From contig NZ_JAUCCU010000001.1 of NCBI RefSeq assembly GCF_034675845.1, positions 1,302,001 through 1,366,000 of the forward strand: 64,000 nt of DNA, given 5' to 3'. The notes below the pieces were generated by a model that did not search any database, had not been told where the DNA came from, and worked only from the letters and a program-made list of their open reading frames with translations. The stretch comes from Castellaniella sp. GTDB lineage: Bacteria; Pseudomonadota; Gammaproteobacteria; Burkholderiales; Burkholderiaceae_B. Positions 1 through 8,227 of the stretch are shown piece after piece; the stretch's first letter is position 1, and each line of letters opens with the position of its first letter. Made by a program: the position numbers and the translations under genes.

Positions 1-2
1 AA

Positions 3-44
3 CTCATCACCGTCAAAGACGGCAAATGGGTATTGGTGAAATAA
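3..44 (+). CDS. C-terminal tail of a gene entering from the left
   Basis: The first 44 bases contain an open frame that translates to LITVKDGKWVLVK followed by TAA. The frame is open to the window edge and ends before the first REP repeats, so it is most simply the last 13 codons of a gene lying to the left. The piece is too short to name a family. Confidence 0.4.
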   Translation, partial: LITVKDGKWVLVK

Positions 45-65
45 CCGTCCTTACAGCCAGGCCAA

Positions 66-170
66 TTAAAGGGGTCAGACACCATTTCCCGGAGCAATTA
101 AAGGGGTCAGACACAATTAAAGGGGTCAGACACCATTTCCCGGAGGAAATGGTGTCTGACCCCTTTAATT
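66..170. repeat. REP/REPIN cluster, three forward cores and one inverted core
   Basis: The 16-base core GGGGTCAGACACCATT occurs at 71-86 and 122-137, a shortened copy lies at 103-114, and the reverse complement is at 148-163. The last two cores form a long hairpin (about 116-169) around a GGAG loop. This is the same family as the repeats that flank the RAYT gene at 17.2-17.9 kb. Confidence 0.9.
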
Positions 171-237
171 TTGCGCCCGGTATATCTGCCGGGTGCTGAG
201 GCGCTAAAATTGACATCTACACAGACTGGTGATGTCG

Positions 238-429
238 ATGAAAACAAAAGCATGTGCTGGACGGCCACAATCGCTGCGCAACTTCTTGTTGATCGTCCTG
301 CCCCGGTGCCTAGGCCATGTGCCCTTGTTCATCAGGGTCTCATTGGCTTATTTACTGGCGATTGCAGTGGCCTGTCTTTCGTTAGGTATGTTTGTGTTTG
401 TGCTGTTGGCCATGCAGCACATTTTTTAA
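238..429 (+). CDS. small hydrophobic protein, hypothetical
   Basis: This 63-codon open frame begins at an ATG (MKTKACAGRPQS) and is rich in Leu, Ile, Val and Phe from residue 15 on, consistent with one or two membrane segments. It ends just before a REP pair. No good Shine-Dalgarno sequence precedes the ATG, no family is recognised, and a longer overlapping frame also exists. It could be a real small membrane protein or chance. Confidence 0.25.
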   Translation: MKTKACAGRPQSLRNFLLIVLPRCLGHVPLFIRVSLAYLLAIAVACLSLGMFVFVLLAMQHIF

Positions 430-430
430 T

Positions 431-496
431 GGGGTCATTTTAATGGGGTCAGACACCATTGCTTCAACAGCAGTGAATGGTGTCTGACCCCATTGT
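431..496. repeat. REPIN hairpin
   Basis: A forward core at 445-460 and an inverted core at 476-491 are separated by 15 bases, and a truncated GGGGTCA lies at 431-437. The hairpin sits about 20 bp beyond the stop codon of the convergent catalase gene and may act as its 3' hairpin. Confidence 0.9.
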
Positions 497-514
497 TTGG
501 TCCTTAGCAAAAAA

Positions 515-2047
515 TCACACGGGTAGGGCAACGCCTGGATTGCCCAGCATGGGATCATCTTTTCTGGATGCCAGCGCCCGATCCAGATCCAGCCCCAGCG
601 CCTGGGCTACGCCTGCCCCATAGGCCGGGTCTGCGGCATGGCACTGACGAATATGCCGGAACTTCACGAACTCGGGGGCATCCCCCATGCCACGGGCCGT
701 GTTGCCAAATAGAACGGCCTGTTGTGCGGGACTCATGAGCCGGAACAAGCGCCCTGGCTGTTCAAAATAATCCGCATCATCCTCGTGGAAGGGCCAGCAA
801 GCGGCATCTCCCTGAATTTTCAGGGGAGGTTCGGCAAAGTCCGGTTGGCTTTGCCATTGACCGAAGCTATTGGGCTCGTAGTGCAGGGTCGACCCATAAT
901 TGCCATCCACCCGCCCCTGTCCGTCACGATGGTTGCTGTGCACAGGGCAGCGTGCCTGATTGACCGGAATCTGCTGGTAGTTGCTGCCCAGGCGATAACG
1001 CTGGGCGTCGGCATAATTGAACAGCCGCGCCTGCAGCATGCGGTCGGGGCTGGCGCCAATGCCGGGCACCAGATTGCTGGGGGCAAACGCGCTTTGTTCG
1101 ACGTCGGCAAAAAAATTATCCGGATTGCGGTTCAGCTCGAATTCCCCGACGGGGATCAGCGGATAGTCGCTTTGGTACCAGACCTTGGTCAGGTCAAAGG
1201 GATGCACCCCATAGGTTTCAGCCTCGGCCTCGGGCATCACCTGGATGTACATGGTCCATTTCGGGAAATCTCCGCGTTCGATCGCCTGATACAGGTCACG
1301 CTGATGACTCTCGCGGTCCTGCGCAATCAGGGCGGCAGATTCTTCGTCTGTCAGGGTTTTGATGCCCTGCTGGGTCTTGAAATGCATTTTTACCCAGAAG
1401 CGCTCGCCGGCGGCATTCCAGAAACTGTAGGTATGGGACGAAAACCCATGCATGTGGCGATACGACGCGGGGATGCCCCGGTCGCTCATGACCACTGTGA
1501 TCTGGTGCAGCGCCTCGGGCAGCAGCGTCCAAAAATCCCAGTTATGGCTGGCTGACCGCAAATTCGTGCGCGGATCGCGCTTGACGGCTTTGTTCAGATC
1601 GGGAAACTGACGCGGGTCACGGACGAAAAACACTGGGGTGTTATTGCCCACCATGTCCCAGTTGCCTTCCTCGGTGTAGAACTTCAGGGCGAAGCCGCGA
1701 ATATCGCGTTCAGCGTCGGCCGCGCCGCGCTCGCCCGCCACCGTGGTGAAGCGGGCGAATAGTTCGGTTTTTTTACCAATGGATTCAAAGAGTTTAGCTC
1801 GGGTATAGCGTGTGATATCGTGCGTGACCGTGAAGGTGCCAAACGCCCCCGAGCCTTTGGCGTGCATGCGTCGCTCGGGAATGACCTCGCGCACGAATCC
1901 GGCCAGTTTCTCATTCAGCCATAAGTCCTGCGCCAACAGCGGGCCGCGTGGCCCAGCCGTCAGGCTGTCGCGGTTATTCGGCACCGGGGCACCAAAATCA
2001 GTGCTCAGGTGGGTAACGGGACAATGTTGAGCATCCGTTTTTTTCAT
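515..2047 (-). CDS. katA: monofunctional heme catalase (KatA-like)
   Basis: This 510-residue protein disproportionates hydrogen peroxide to water and oxygen. It has the size of the small-subunit heme catalases. The distal His is H62 in RRMHAKGSGAFG, the distal Asn is N135 in WDMVGNNTPVFF, and the proximal heme-ligand Tyr is Y345 in RLFNYADAQRYRLG. I chose the ATG at 2047 rather than the TTG three bases upstream because GGAGG lies about 5 bases before it. There is no signal peptide, so it should be cytoplasmic. It is a single gene, convergent with a REPIN on its 3' side and divergent from the flippase gene. Oxidative-stress control is likely from family knowledge, but no OxyR site was established. 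Confidence 0.96.
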   Translation of the reverse strand: MKKTDAQHCPVTHLSTDFGAPVPNNRDSLTAGPRGPLLAQDLWLNEKLAGFVREVIPERRMHAKGSGAFGTFTVTHDITRYTRAKLFESIGKKTELFARFTTVAGERGAADAERDIRGFALKFYTEEGNWDMVGNNTPVFFVRDPRQFPDLNKAVKRDPRTNLRSASHNWDFWTLLPEALHQITVVMSDRGIPASYRHMHGFSSHTYSFWNAAGERFWVKMHFKTQQGIKTLTDEESAALIAQDRESHQRDLYQAIERGDFPKWTMYIQVMPEAEAETYGVHPFDLTKVWYQSDYPLIPVGEFELNRNPDNFFADVEQSAFAPSNLVPGIGASPDRMLQARLFNYADAQRYRLGSNYQQIPVNQARCPVHSNHRDGQGRVDGNYGSTLHYEPNSFGQWQSQPDFAEPPLKIQGDAACWPFHEDDADYFEQPGRLFRLMSPAQQAVLFGNTARGMGDAPEFVKFRHIRQCHAADPAYGAGVAQALGLDLDRALASRKDDPMLGNPGVALPV

Positions 2048-2101
2048 CAAAACCTCCGGTTTCAGGGGAACAGGCAGTCTGTATCCAATGTATCGGTAAT
2101 A

Positions 2102-2129
2102 ATATTAAGATCGTACCTTATGCTACCAA
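2102..2129 (-). promoter_or_regulatory. candidate katA promoter
   Basis: On the minus strand a TTGGTA (-35, 2124-2129) is followed after 16 bases by TAATAT (-10, 2102-2107), about 55 bases before the catalase ATG. The match is fair and was found by eye only. Confidence 0.35.
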
Positions 2130-2192
2130 TATGTTTGCCACACGCAGCACCCACCATCTAATACCGGGCCCCAAGGATCGGCCTCGGTCAAC

Positions 2193-3437
2193 ATGACCGC
2201 TGCGCGTTCCTTTTTGAAAAACGCAGGGGCGTTGTACTTGGTCCAGATATTGGCGTTTCTGGTGCCTGTGCTCGAAATCCCTTTGTTGGCCAGGACCCTG
2301 GGCGTCAGCTTATATGGTCAGATCCTTTTTTGCCAAGCCCTGGCAATTACCTTGTCGCTGTTGGTAGAGTACGGCTTTGGCATCAATGCCGCACAGCAGA
2401 CTGCGCTGGCGCACGGCAAAAAGAAAGTCCTGAACCGTTTGGTTTCCCAGGTATTGCTGGCCAAATCCATGCTGGCCGCCCCCATGGTGGCGCTGATCCT
2501 GCTGGTATGGGCGGCTGGCTGGTTGGATACCTACCTAGAGCATATCGCCTTGCTGGGCTTTGTGCTGGCGTATTTTCTGGCCTTCGGCTTTAGCCCGCTT
2601 TGGTATTTTCAGGGGCGTGAACAAATGGCGCTGCCTGCCTCTCTGGATATCATCCTGCGCCTGGCGGGGCTGGGGGTGCTGGCGATCTGGGTCCAAGGCC
2701 CACAGGATTTCATCCTGGCCTTGCCATTGCTCTGCGTGCCCACCCTGCTAAGCACCGCTGGAACGCTGCTGTGGTGCCGCCGCCAAGTCGGTCCACTGCA
2801 GCTCGATTTCGCCGGCGCCTGGCAACAGATCGTGCAGGGCTTTCATTTCTTTGTCTATCGTGGCGCCAGCAATCTGGCGATTGCCGCTGTGCCGGTGCTG
2901 CTGGGATTGACCTCTGGCAAGCGCGCAGTGGGCGAGTTCGCTCCAGCGGAAAAACTCATCAAGGGCATGACTGGCCTGGGCATGCCCTTTCTGACAGCGG
3001 TGTTTCCGATTTTTTCCAGGCGGCTGCAGGGTCCGGCGAATGCCGCTGCCTTGCGCCTGCCCTTGCTGGTGCTGCTGGGGGTGATGGTGGTGGCGCTGGC
3101 TGGCACCGCCTTGGCCTGGTGGCTGGGCCCCTGGGTGCTGGACACCATGCTGGGAACAGGCTATCCGGGCGCCGGCACCATCTACCAAGCGCTGCTGGCC
3201 CTGGCCCCCTTGCGCATCCTGAACCAAAGCATTGCCATGGTGCTGCTGATCCCCGCTGGTCGCTCCAGATCCGTCAGCTATGTGGTGCTGATGTTTTCCT
3301 TATTGGGCTTGGGCACGGGCACAACCCTGTCTGTCTTCTTCGGCGGCATCGGCATGGCTGCAGGCCTGGTCGGAATAGAAGCCTTGCTCTTGCTCGTGAT
3401 GCTGTTGCTGGCCAGAAGAACCGTGCGCTTGGCTTAA
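2193..3437 (+). CDS. Wzx-like polysaccharide flippase (MOP superfamily)
   Basis: This 414-residue polytopic membrane protein has the layout of Wzx/RfbX lipid-linked oligosaccharide flippases. It starts MTAARSFLKNAGALYLVQIL with an early hydrophobic helix, and long hydrophobic helices alternate with short basic loops along its full length. The segment EFAPAEKLIKGMTGLGMPF is typical of the family's conserved middle region. Its inferred role is to flip undecaprenyl-linked glycan across the inner membrane. It is followed 82 bp later by a sugar-1-phosphate transferase, which supports a role in glycan assembly. No polymerase or glycosyltransferase lies beside the pair, so this is a mini-locus. The sugar is unknown. 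Confidence 0.8.
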   Translation: MTAARSFLKNAGALYLVQILAFLVPVLEIPLLARTLGVSLYGQILFCQALAITLSLLVEYGFGINAAQQTALAHGKKKVLNRLVSQVLLAKSMLAAPMVALILLVWAAGWLDTYLEHIALLGFVLAYFLAFGFSPLWYFQGREQMALPASLDIILRLAGLGVLAIWVQGPQDFILALPLLCVPTLLSTAGTLLWCRRQVGPLQLDFAGAWQQIVQGFHFFVYRGASNLAIAAVPVLLGLTSGKRAVGEFAPAEKLIKGMTGLGMPFLTAVFPIFSRRLQGPANAAALRLPLLVLLGVMVVALAGTALAWWLGPWVLDTMLGTGYPGAGTIYQALLALAPLRILNQSIAMVLLIPAGRSRSVSYVVLMFSLLGLGTGTTLSVFFGGIGMAAGLVGIEALLLLVMLLLARRTVRLA

Positions 3438-3519
3438 GGATGGATGCACTATGATGCGTAGTTCAAGCAGCACCGCCGCAGAAAACCCAACAACATCCAT
3501 GACAGGAAATGAATAAATA

Positions 3520-4827
3520 GTGCCAGATACGCAATCATCGACAGATTCCTCTGCCTCTCACGTCGAACGGCGACATTCCCGCTGGTACGAGATCGTTTTG
3601 CTCAGCACGCCATTTCAGATGCTGGCCGGCCTGATCGTCGTCCTGCTGCTGCCTGCCATGGGCGCCTGGGGGCTGGACTTCTGGCGCTACCCGGACGGCC
3701 CCCGGGTCAATACCCAGTGGGTCGTGGGGCTGTCTTTTATTCTGATCGTACTGGTGTTGCGCCGCTTATCCGGGTTCGCCGGAGGCGGCTTGATCGCCCA
3801 TGTCGCGCCGGTGGTCAGCGTGATTTATCTGCTGGCGTTTGCGGGGCTGTTCTTTACCCGCAGCGATTATTCCCGGCCTGTGCTGTTATCGGCCTATGTG
3901 CTCAGCCTGCTGTGGTGCTACGCAGGATATTTTGTTGGTCGCCGCTACCGCAAGGTCAAGCTGGCCGTCTTGCCCATGGGGCAGGATTGCACACTGCCCT
4001 CGGGGCCCAATCTGGAAGTTCGCCATCTGACTGAACCCGATCTGCATGGGGTGCGCTACGACGCGCTGGTAGCGGACCTGCGCAGCCCAGCCATGACCGC
4101 AGAATGGGAACGCTTCGTGGCTCGCTGTATCCTGGCACAGATTCCGGTGATTCATGTGCGCCGGGTGATGGAAAGCCTGAGCGGCCAGGTGCGCCTGGAT
4201 CATCTGTCGGAAAACGAAGTCGGCACCTTGCTGCCATCGCCGCTGTACGTGATGTGCAAACGGTGGATGGATATTGCCGTGGTGCTGTTGGCTGCCCCAC
4301 TGGCGCTGCCCGTGATGGTGGCCACGGCGGTGGCGATCCGCCGCGACAGCCCCGGACCGGCCTTGTTCGTGCAAAACCGCGTAGGCCTGGGCAATCATGA
4401 CTTTCGCATCTATAAATTTCGCAGCATGCGGCTGGATGCCGAATCAGCCGGGGCGCGGCTGGCGGCGGACGGTGATGAGCGCATCACACGCGTGGGCGCC
4501 TTCATCCGCAAAACCCGCCTGGACGAACTACCGCAATTATGGAACGTCCTGAAGGGCGACATGAGCCTGATCGGCCCCCGCCCCGAGCAGCGGGTATTCG
4601 TCGATCAGTTCGACGCCGAAATCCCGTTTTATATCTATCGCCACGTCGTGCGCCCCGGCATCACTGGTTGGGCGCAAGTGATGCAGGGCTATGCGGGTGA
4701 CGCCGACGCCACCCGCATCAAAATCCAGCACGACTTTTACTACATCAAACACTTTTCATTATGGCTGGATATCCTGATCCTGTTCAAAACCGTGCGTATC
4801 GTCCTGACCGGCTGGGGCGCGCGATGA
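3520..4827 (+). CDS. undecaprenyl-phosphate sugar phosphotransferase (WbaP/WcaJ-type)
   Basis: This 435-residue enzyme should transfer a sugar-1-phosphate from UDP-sugar to undecaprenyl phosphate, the first step of glycan repeat synthesis. The N-terminal half has about four membrane helices and a soluble linker. The last 200 residues are the bacterial sugar transferase domain: a membrane-entry helix after CKRWMDIAVVLL, then YKFRSM, LDELPQLWNVLKGDMSLIGP and RPE. The GTG start is the only in-frame start that keeps the N-terminal region, and its ribosome site is weak. It probably works with the flippase just upstream. The gene ends only 20 bp before a REPIN. Confidence 0.92.
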   Translation: MPDTQSSTDSSASHVERRHSRWYEIVLLSTPFQMLAGLIVVLLLPAMGAWGLDFWRYPDGPRVNTQWVVGLSFILIVLVLRRLSGFAGGGLIAHVAPVVSVIYLLAFAGLFFTRSDYSRPVLLSAYVLSLLWCYAGYFVGRRYRKVKLAVLPMGQDCTLPSGPNLEVRHLTEPDLHGVRYDALVADLRSPAMTAEWERFVARCILAQIPVIHVRRVMESLSGQVRLDHLSENEVGTLLPSPLYVMCKRWMDIAVVLLAAPLALPVMVATAVAIRRDSPGPALFVQNRVGLGNHDFRIYKFRSMRLDAESAGARLAADGDERITRVGAFIRKTRLDELPQLWNVLKGDMSLIGPRPEQRVFVDQFDAEIPFYIYRHVVRPGITGWAQVMQGYAGDADATRIKIQHDFYYIKHFSLWLDILILFKTVRIVLTGWGAR

Positions 4828-4841
4828 AATAAAGGGCTCAA

Positions 4842-4890
4842 AATAAAGGGGTCAGACACCATTTCTCTGAAATGGTGTCTGACCCCTTTA
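4842..4890. repeat. REPIN hairpin between convergent genes
   Basis: A forward core (4848-4863) and an inverted core (4871-4886) form a hairpin with a 7-base loop flanked by AATAAA and TTTATT. It lies between the convergent ends of the sugar transferase and trpE. Confidence 0.9.
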
Positions 4891-4896
4891 TTTCTC

Positions 4897-4935
4897 GGGG
4901 ACAGACCCCGATTTATTAAATCGGGGTCTGTCCCC
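4897..4935. repeat. 39-bp perfect palindrome, second REP-like family
   Basis: Two 19-base arms, beginning GGGGACAGACCCCGATTTA, are exact reverse complements around one central T. The sequence resembles the REPIN core (GGGGACAGACC versus GGGGTCAGACA) but is distinct. Only a decayed partial match (GGTCTGTCCC at 20237-20246) was noticed elsewhere. It lies directly beyond the trpE stop and could serve as a transcript-end hairpin. Confidence 0.85.
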
Positions 4936-4951
4936 ATTATTTAGTTCTTGA

Positions 4952-6472
4952 TTAAATCGGCTCGTCCAACCCGAACTGGACTTGTTCGGCAGCACGCAGC
5001 AGGGCACGCGCCTTGGCCTCGGTTTCCTGCCATTCTTTTTCCGGGTCCGAATCGGCCACGATCCCGGCGGCGGCCTGGACATAGAGCATGCCGTCACGGA
5101 TGATGCCGGTGCGAATAGCAATGGCCATGTCCATTTCACCGCCATAGCTGAGATAACCCGCTGCCCCGCCATAAATACCGCGCTGCACGGGCTCCAGCTC
5201 GTCGATGATTTCCATGGCGCGAACCTTGGGGGCGCCGGTCAGCGTACCCGCCGGGAAAGTGGCCCGCAATACATCCAGGCTGCTCATGCCGTCTTGCAGT
5301 TCGCCGCGCACATTGGATACCAGGTGCATCACGTGCGAATAGCGCTCGATCGTCATGGTGTCCGTGACCTCGACCGAGCCGGTCTTGGCCACCCTGCCTA
5401 TGTCGTTGCGGGCCAGATCGATCAGCATGACATGCTCGGCGCGCTCTTTCGGGTCGGCCAGCAGTTCTTGTTCCAGGCGCAGATCCTCGTCTTGGGTGGT
5501 GCCGCGCTTGCGCGTACCGGCCAAGGGGCGGATGGTGACCATCTCGCGGGTGTGGCCGGAGACAGTTTCGCGGTCCTGACGCACCAGGATTTCTGGCGAC
5601 GCCCCCACGACATGGAAGCTGTCGAAGTTCCAGTAGTACATATAGGGCGATGGATTCAGCGAACGCAACGCCCGATACAAGGACAGGGGTGAATCGCGGA
5701 AAGGTTTGGCAATCACCTGGCCCACCTGAACCTGCATCAGGTCGCCTGCGGCAATGTATTCCTTGGCCTTCAAGACAGCGGCAATGTAGTCGTCTTTCTT
5801 GAAGTCGCGCTCGGTGGGGGTCTGCATGCTGGCGTAGGCATAGGGGATGACCACCGGCGTGCGCAGTTTCTCGCGCAGGGCACGCAGGCGACGGCGGCCC
5901 AGAGCGTAGGCCTCGGGCTGGGCCGGATCGGCATAAACAATCAGGTAAGTACGCCCGGCCAGATTATCCACGATGACCAGTTCATCCACCTGCAACAGCA
6001 TCATGTCGGGCGTGCCCGGCTGCTGGCCCGCAGGACGGGGTTTCACGCAAGGCCCCAGACGCGGCTCGATGTGGCGCACCGTGTCGTAGCCAAAATAACC
6101 TGCCAGACCGCCCGCAAAGCGCGGCATGCCGGGGCGCAATGCGACCTTGAAGCGCTGCTGGAATGCCTCGATGAAGGCCAGCGGATCGCCTTGGTGGGAT
6201 TCCACCACCTGGCCCTGGTGCACGACCTCGGTGGTATTGCCGGTGGCACGAATCAGGGTCTTGGCCGGCAAGCCGATAAAGGAATAACGTCCGAAGCGTT
6301 CGCCGCCCACCACGGACTCCAGCAGGCAGCTGTTGCGACCGGCCTCTGGGCCCGCATGGGCAAGCTTCAGATAAATAGCCAACGGAGTGTCCAGGTCGGC
6401 GTAGGTTTCCGCAATCAATGGAATACGGTTGTAGCCTTGGGCGGCCAGTGCATTGAATTCGATTTCTGTCAT
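4952..6472 (-). CDS. trpE: anthranilate synthase component I
   Basis: This 506-residue enzyme makes anthranilate from chorismate with glutamine-derived ammonia, the first step of tryptophan synthesis. The feedback-binding motif LLES is at residues 50-53. The C-terminal chorismate domain shows PLAGTRKRG, LLADPKERAEHVMLIDLARN, TFPAGTLTGAPKVRAMEIID and GIYGGAAGYLS. I chose the ATG at 6472 (MTEIEFNALAAQGYNRIPL). A longer frame to 6565 runs through the attenuator and is not credible as coding. The usual partner trpG is absent: downstream lie only a palindrome and a REPIN. The gene belongs to a transcript with rpe and gph and is preceded by a leader peptide and terminator, so attenuation is expected. 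Confidence 0.97.
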   Translation of the reverse strand: MTEIEFNALAAQGYNRIPLIAETYADLDTPLAIYLKLAHAGPEAGRNSCLLESVVGGERFGRYSFIGLPAKTLIRATGNTTEVVHQGQVVESHQGDPLAFIEAFQQRFKVALRPGMPRFAGGLAGYFGYDTVRHIEPRLGPCVKPRPAGQQPGTPDMMLLQVDELVIVDNLAGRTYLIVYADPAQPEAYALGRRRLRALREKLRTPVVIPYAYASMQTPTERDFKKDDYIAAVLKAKEYIAAGDLMQVQVGQVIAKPFRDSPLSLYRALRSLNPSPYMYYWNFDSFHVVGASPEILVRQDRETVSGHTREMVTIRPLAGTRKRGTTQDEDLRLEQELLADPKERAEHVMLIDLARNDIGRVAKTGSVEVTDTMTIERYSHVMHLVSNVRGELQDGMSSLDVLRATFPAGTLTGAPKVRAMEIIDELEPVQRGIYGGAAGYLSYGGEMDMAIAIRTGIIRDGMLYVQAAAGIVADSDPEKEWQETEAKARALLRAAEQVQFGLDEPI

Positions 6473-6510
6473 GGAGGTCGATGTGGTGAAGTTACAAAGG
6501 ACCGGGACAG

Positions 6511-6540
6511 AAAAAAGCCCGGCCAAAAGAAGGTCCGGGC
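6511..6540 (-). terminator. trp attenuator terminator
   Basis: On the minus strand GCCCGG and CCGGGC pair, with extra GG/CC pairs past a bulge, and are followed by TTTTTT (A-run at 6511-6516). The hairpin lies between the leader peptide and trpE. A GGTCC just upstream (6567-6571) could pair with GGACC in the 5' arm and serve as the antiterminator. Confidence 0.85.
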
Positions 6541-6589
6541 GGTGCGTACAGGGCGGCGCGGCCATAGGACCACGCGCGCCAGGAAGCCA

Positions 6590-6661
6590 TTACCCGGAAC
6601 GCCAGCGCCACCAGCGCCAAGTGGCGCGGGTGACGATCGGGTAATAGGACAAAGGTGTCAT
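6590..6661 (-). CDS. trpL: trp leader peptide
   Basis: A 23-residue open frame starts MTPLSYYPIVTRA and continues TWRWWRWRSG before TAA. Four Trp codons fall within six codons near the end. It is followed by a short hairpin-forming region and a terminator before trpE, which is the classical layout of ribosome-mediated attenuation: stalling at Trp codons when charged tRNA-Trp is scarce favours the antiterminator. Its ATG overlaps the gph stop as ATGA (6661-6658) and has no clear ribosome site of its own, so translation is probably coupled to gph. It is too short for ordinary gene calling. Confidence 0.88.
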   Translation of the reverse strand: MTPLSYYPIVTRATWRWWRWRSG

Positions 6662-7338
6662 GTGGCTTGTGGGTGAGTCTGGGCTGCCCATTGGGCGGCC
6701 TCTAGGATGGTTTCCACTATAGCATCCACCGGCAAGCTCTGCACAGACTGGCCTTCGTTGTACCCATACGGCACGGCCAGCACCGGGATACCGGCGGCTT
6801 GTGCTGCCTGGGCATCATTGATCGAATCCCCGATGAACAGCGCCTGTGCGGGCTTGATGCCCAGCAGGTCGCAGGCATGAAACAAGGGCAGCGGATCGGG
6901 TTTCTTGCGCTCGCAGGTATCCCCGCAGACAACGGCGTCGAAATAATCGGCCAGACCCATGTGCTGCAACAACGGGGCGGTGAATGCCTTGCCCTTGTTG
7001 GTGACCACGGCCAACCGGGCGCCCTGGTCGCGAAAAGCCTGCAAACCGGCAAGCACATCCGGGTAGAGCTGGCTGTAACGACCATTAAGCACTCGGTAAT
7101 GGTCCTGGAACCGTGCTAGGCCACGCATGACGAAGTCGATGCTGGGGGCCGGGCTGTCGTGGCCCAGGGCCCGCATGACCAGTTGTTCGACGCCTTTGCC
7201 GACAAAAGTGGCAATCAGGGCCTCGGGCAAAGGAGGCTGTCCCATATCCAGGCGCATGGCATTGACGGCAGCCGCCAGATCGGGAATGGTATGCACCAAG
7301 GTGCCATCCAGATCAAACAGTATTCCGGAAAACTGCAT
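6658..7338 (-). CDS. gph: phosphoglycolate phosphatase (HAD family)
   Basis: This 226-residue HAD hydrolase probably removes phosphate from 2-phosphoglycolate in the cytosol. All four HAD motifs are present: DLDGT with nucleophile D9 and general acid D11, VTNKG with T113, KKPDP with K146, and GDSIND with D171 and D175. A helical cap lies between residues 15 and 95. It is 60 bp downstream of rpe, and its stop codon overlaps the trpL start, so rpe, gph, trpL and trpE look like one transcription unit. The rpe-gph-trpE order is familiar in related Betaproteobacteria. Confidence 0.93.
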   Translation of the reverse strand: MQFSGILFDLDGTLVHTIPDLAAAVNAMRLDMGQPPLPEALIATFVGKGVEQLVMRALGHDSPAPSIDFVMRGLARFQDHYRVLNGRYSQLYPDVLAGLQAFRDQGARLAVVTNKGKAFTAPLLQHMGLADYFDAVVCGDTCERKKPDPLPLFHACDLLGIKPAQALFIGDSINDAQAAQAAGIPVLAVPYGYNEGQSVQSLPVDAIVETILEAAQWAAQTHPQAT

Positions 7339-7398
7339 TTTTTAGCAAATCCAGGACGCAAAGCCTACTATCGTAACACGAAACGACGGATAAAGGGC

Positions 7399-8112
7399 TT
7401 ATTTATGTATCAAATGACGGGCGTCCCCCTGGGCAATGCCCTGGCGCAGGGTGGCGATTACCTGGGCATAGTCCGGTTGCCCGAAAATCGCGGAACCCGC
7501 CACAAAAACATCAGCCCCGGCGGCGCGGATATCAGCGATGTTATCGGCCTTGACCCCGCCATCGACCTCCAGGGCAATCGGCTGTCCACCCTGGGCCTGC
7601 CAGGCATCGATGCGCGCCCGCGCCTGGGTCAGCTTGGCCAGGGTGTGGGGAATAAAGGACTGGCCCCCGAAACCGGGGTTGACGGACATCAGCAAGACCA
7701 GGTCCAGGCGTTCCATCAGGTGGTCCATCCAGTGCAGCGGCGTGGCGGGGTTAAAGACCAGCCCGGCCTGACAGCCATGATCGCGGATCAGGGCCAGGGT
7801 GCGGTCCACATGGCGCGAGGCCTCGGGGTGAAAGCTGATGATGTTGGCCCCGGCCTGAGCAAAAGCAGGGATCAAAGCATCCACGGGCTCGACCATCAGA
7901 TGCACATCGATAGGGGCCTGGGTATGCGGGCGCAATGCAGCACACACCATGGGCCCCATGGTCAGGTTGGGCACGAAATGGTTATCCATCACGTCAAAAT
8001 GAATCCAATCGGCACCGGCGGCGATCACCGTCGTGGTTTCATCACCCAGGCGAGCAAAATCAGCGGCGAGCAGGCTGGGGGCAATGCGGGCGGCAGGCAA
8101 TGGGGAAGTCAT
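7399..8112 (-). CDS. rpe: ribulose-phosphate 3-epimerase
   Basis: This 237-residue TIM-barrel enzyme interconverts ribulose 5-phosphate and xylulose 5-phosphate in the pentose phosphate pathway. The metal ligands are visible: H38 and D40 in WIHFDVMDNHFVPN, H71 in DVHLMVEP and D184 in LEVDGGVK. The phosphate-binding turn NPGFGGQ is at about 145-151. The ATG at 8112 gives the normal family N-terminus (IAPSLLAADFARLG near residue 10). A GTG 15 bases upstream is possible, and neither has a strong ribosome site. It is the first gene of the rpe-gph-trpL-trpE unit and is divergent from mltA. Confidence 0.95.
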   Translation of the reverse strand: MTSPLPAARIAPSLLAADFARLGDETTTVIAAGADWIHFDVMDNHFVPNLTMGPMVCAALRPHTQAPIDVHLMVEPVDALIPAFAQAGANIISFHPEASRHVDRTLALIRDHGCQAGLVFNPATPLHWMDHLMERLDLVLLMSVNPGFGGQSFIPHTLAKLTQARARIDAWQAQGGQPIALEVDGGVKADNIADIRAAGADVFVAGSAIFGQPDYAQVIATLRQGIAQGDARHLIHK

Positions 8113-8227
8113 AGGAAAAATGGTCACAGGTTGATTAGAATCTGGCGGGCACCCCCGGCAAGCAAGTCGCGGGATGTGTCATGATGGCGATGGTTCGATT
8201 TCCTCATTTTAAATCAGCTGGTTCTGA

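Noticed and set aside
722..1555. 277-codon plus-strand open frame
   Set aside because: Antisense to the catalase gene, with all catalytic residues on the other strand.
6473..6565. N-terminal extension of trpE to 6565
   Set aside because: It would be translated through the attenuator terminator and leader region, and homology starts at MTEIEFNAL.
6500..6595. Alternative leader peptide starting MASWRAWSYG
   Set aside because: It has only two Trp codons and runs through the terminator. The upstream frame with four clustered Trp codons and a stop before the hairpin fits attenuation far better.
7159..8184. 341-codon plus-strand open frame
   Set aside because: Antisense to rpe and the start of gph, both strongly supported.
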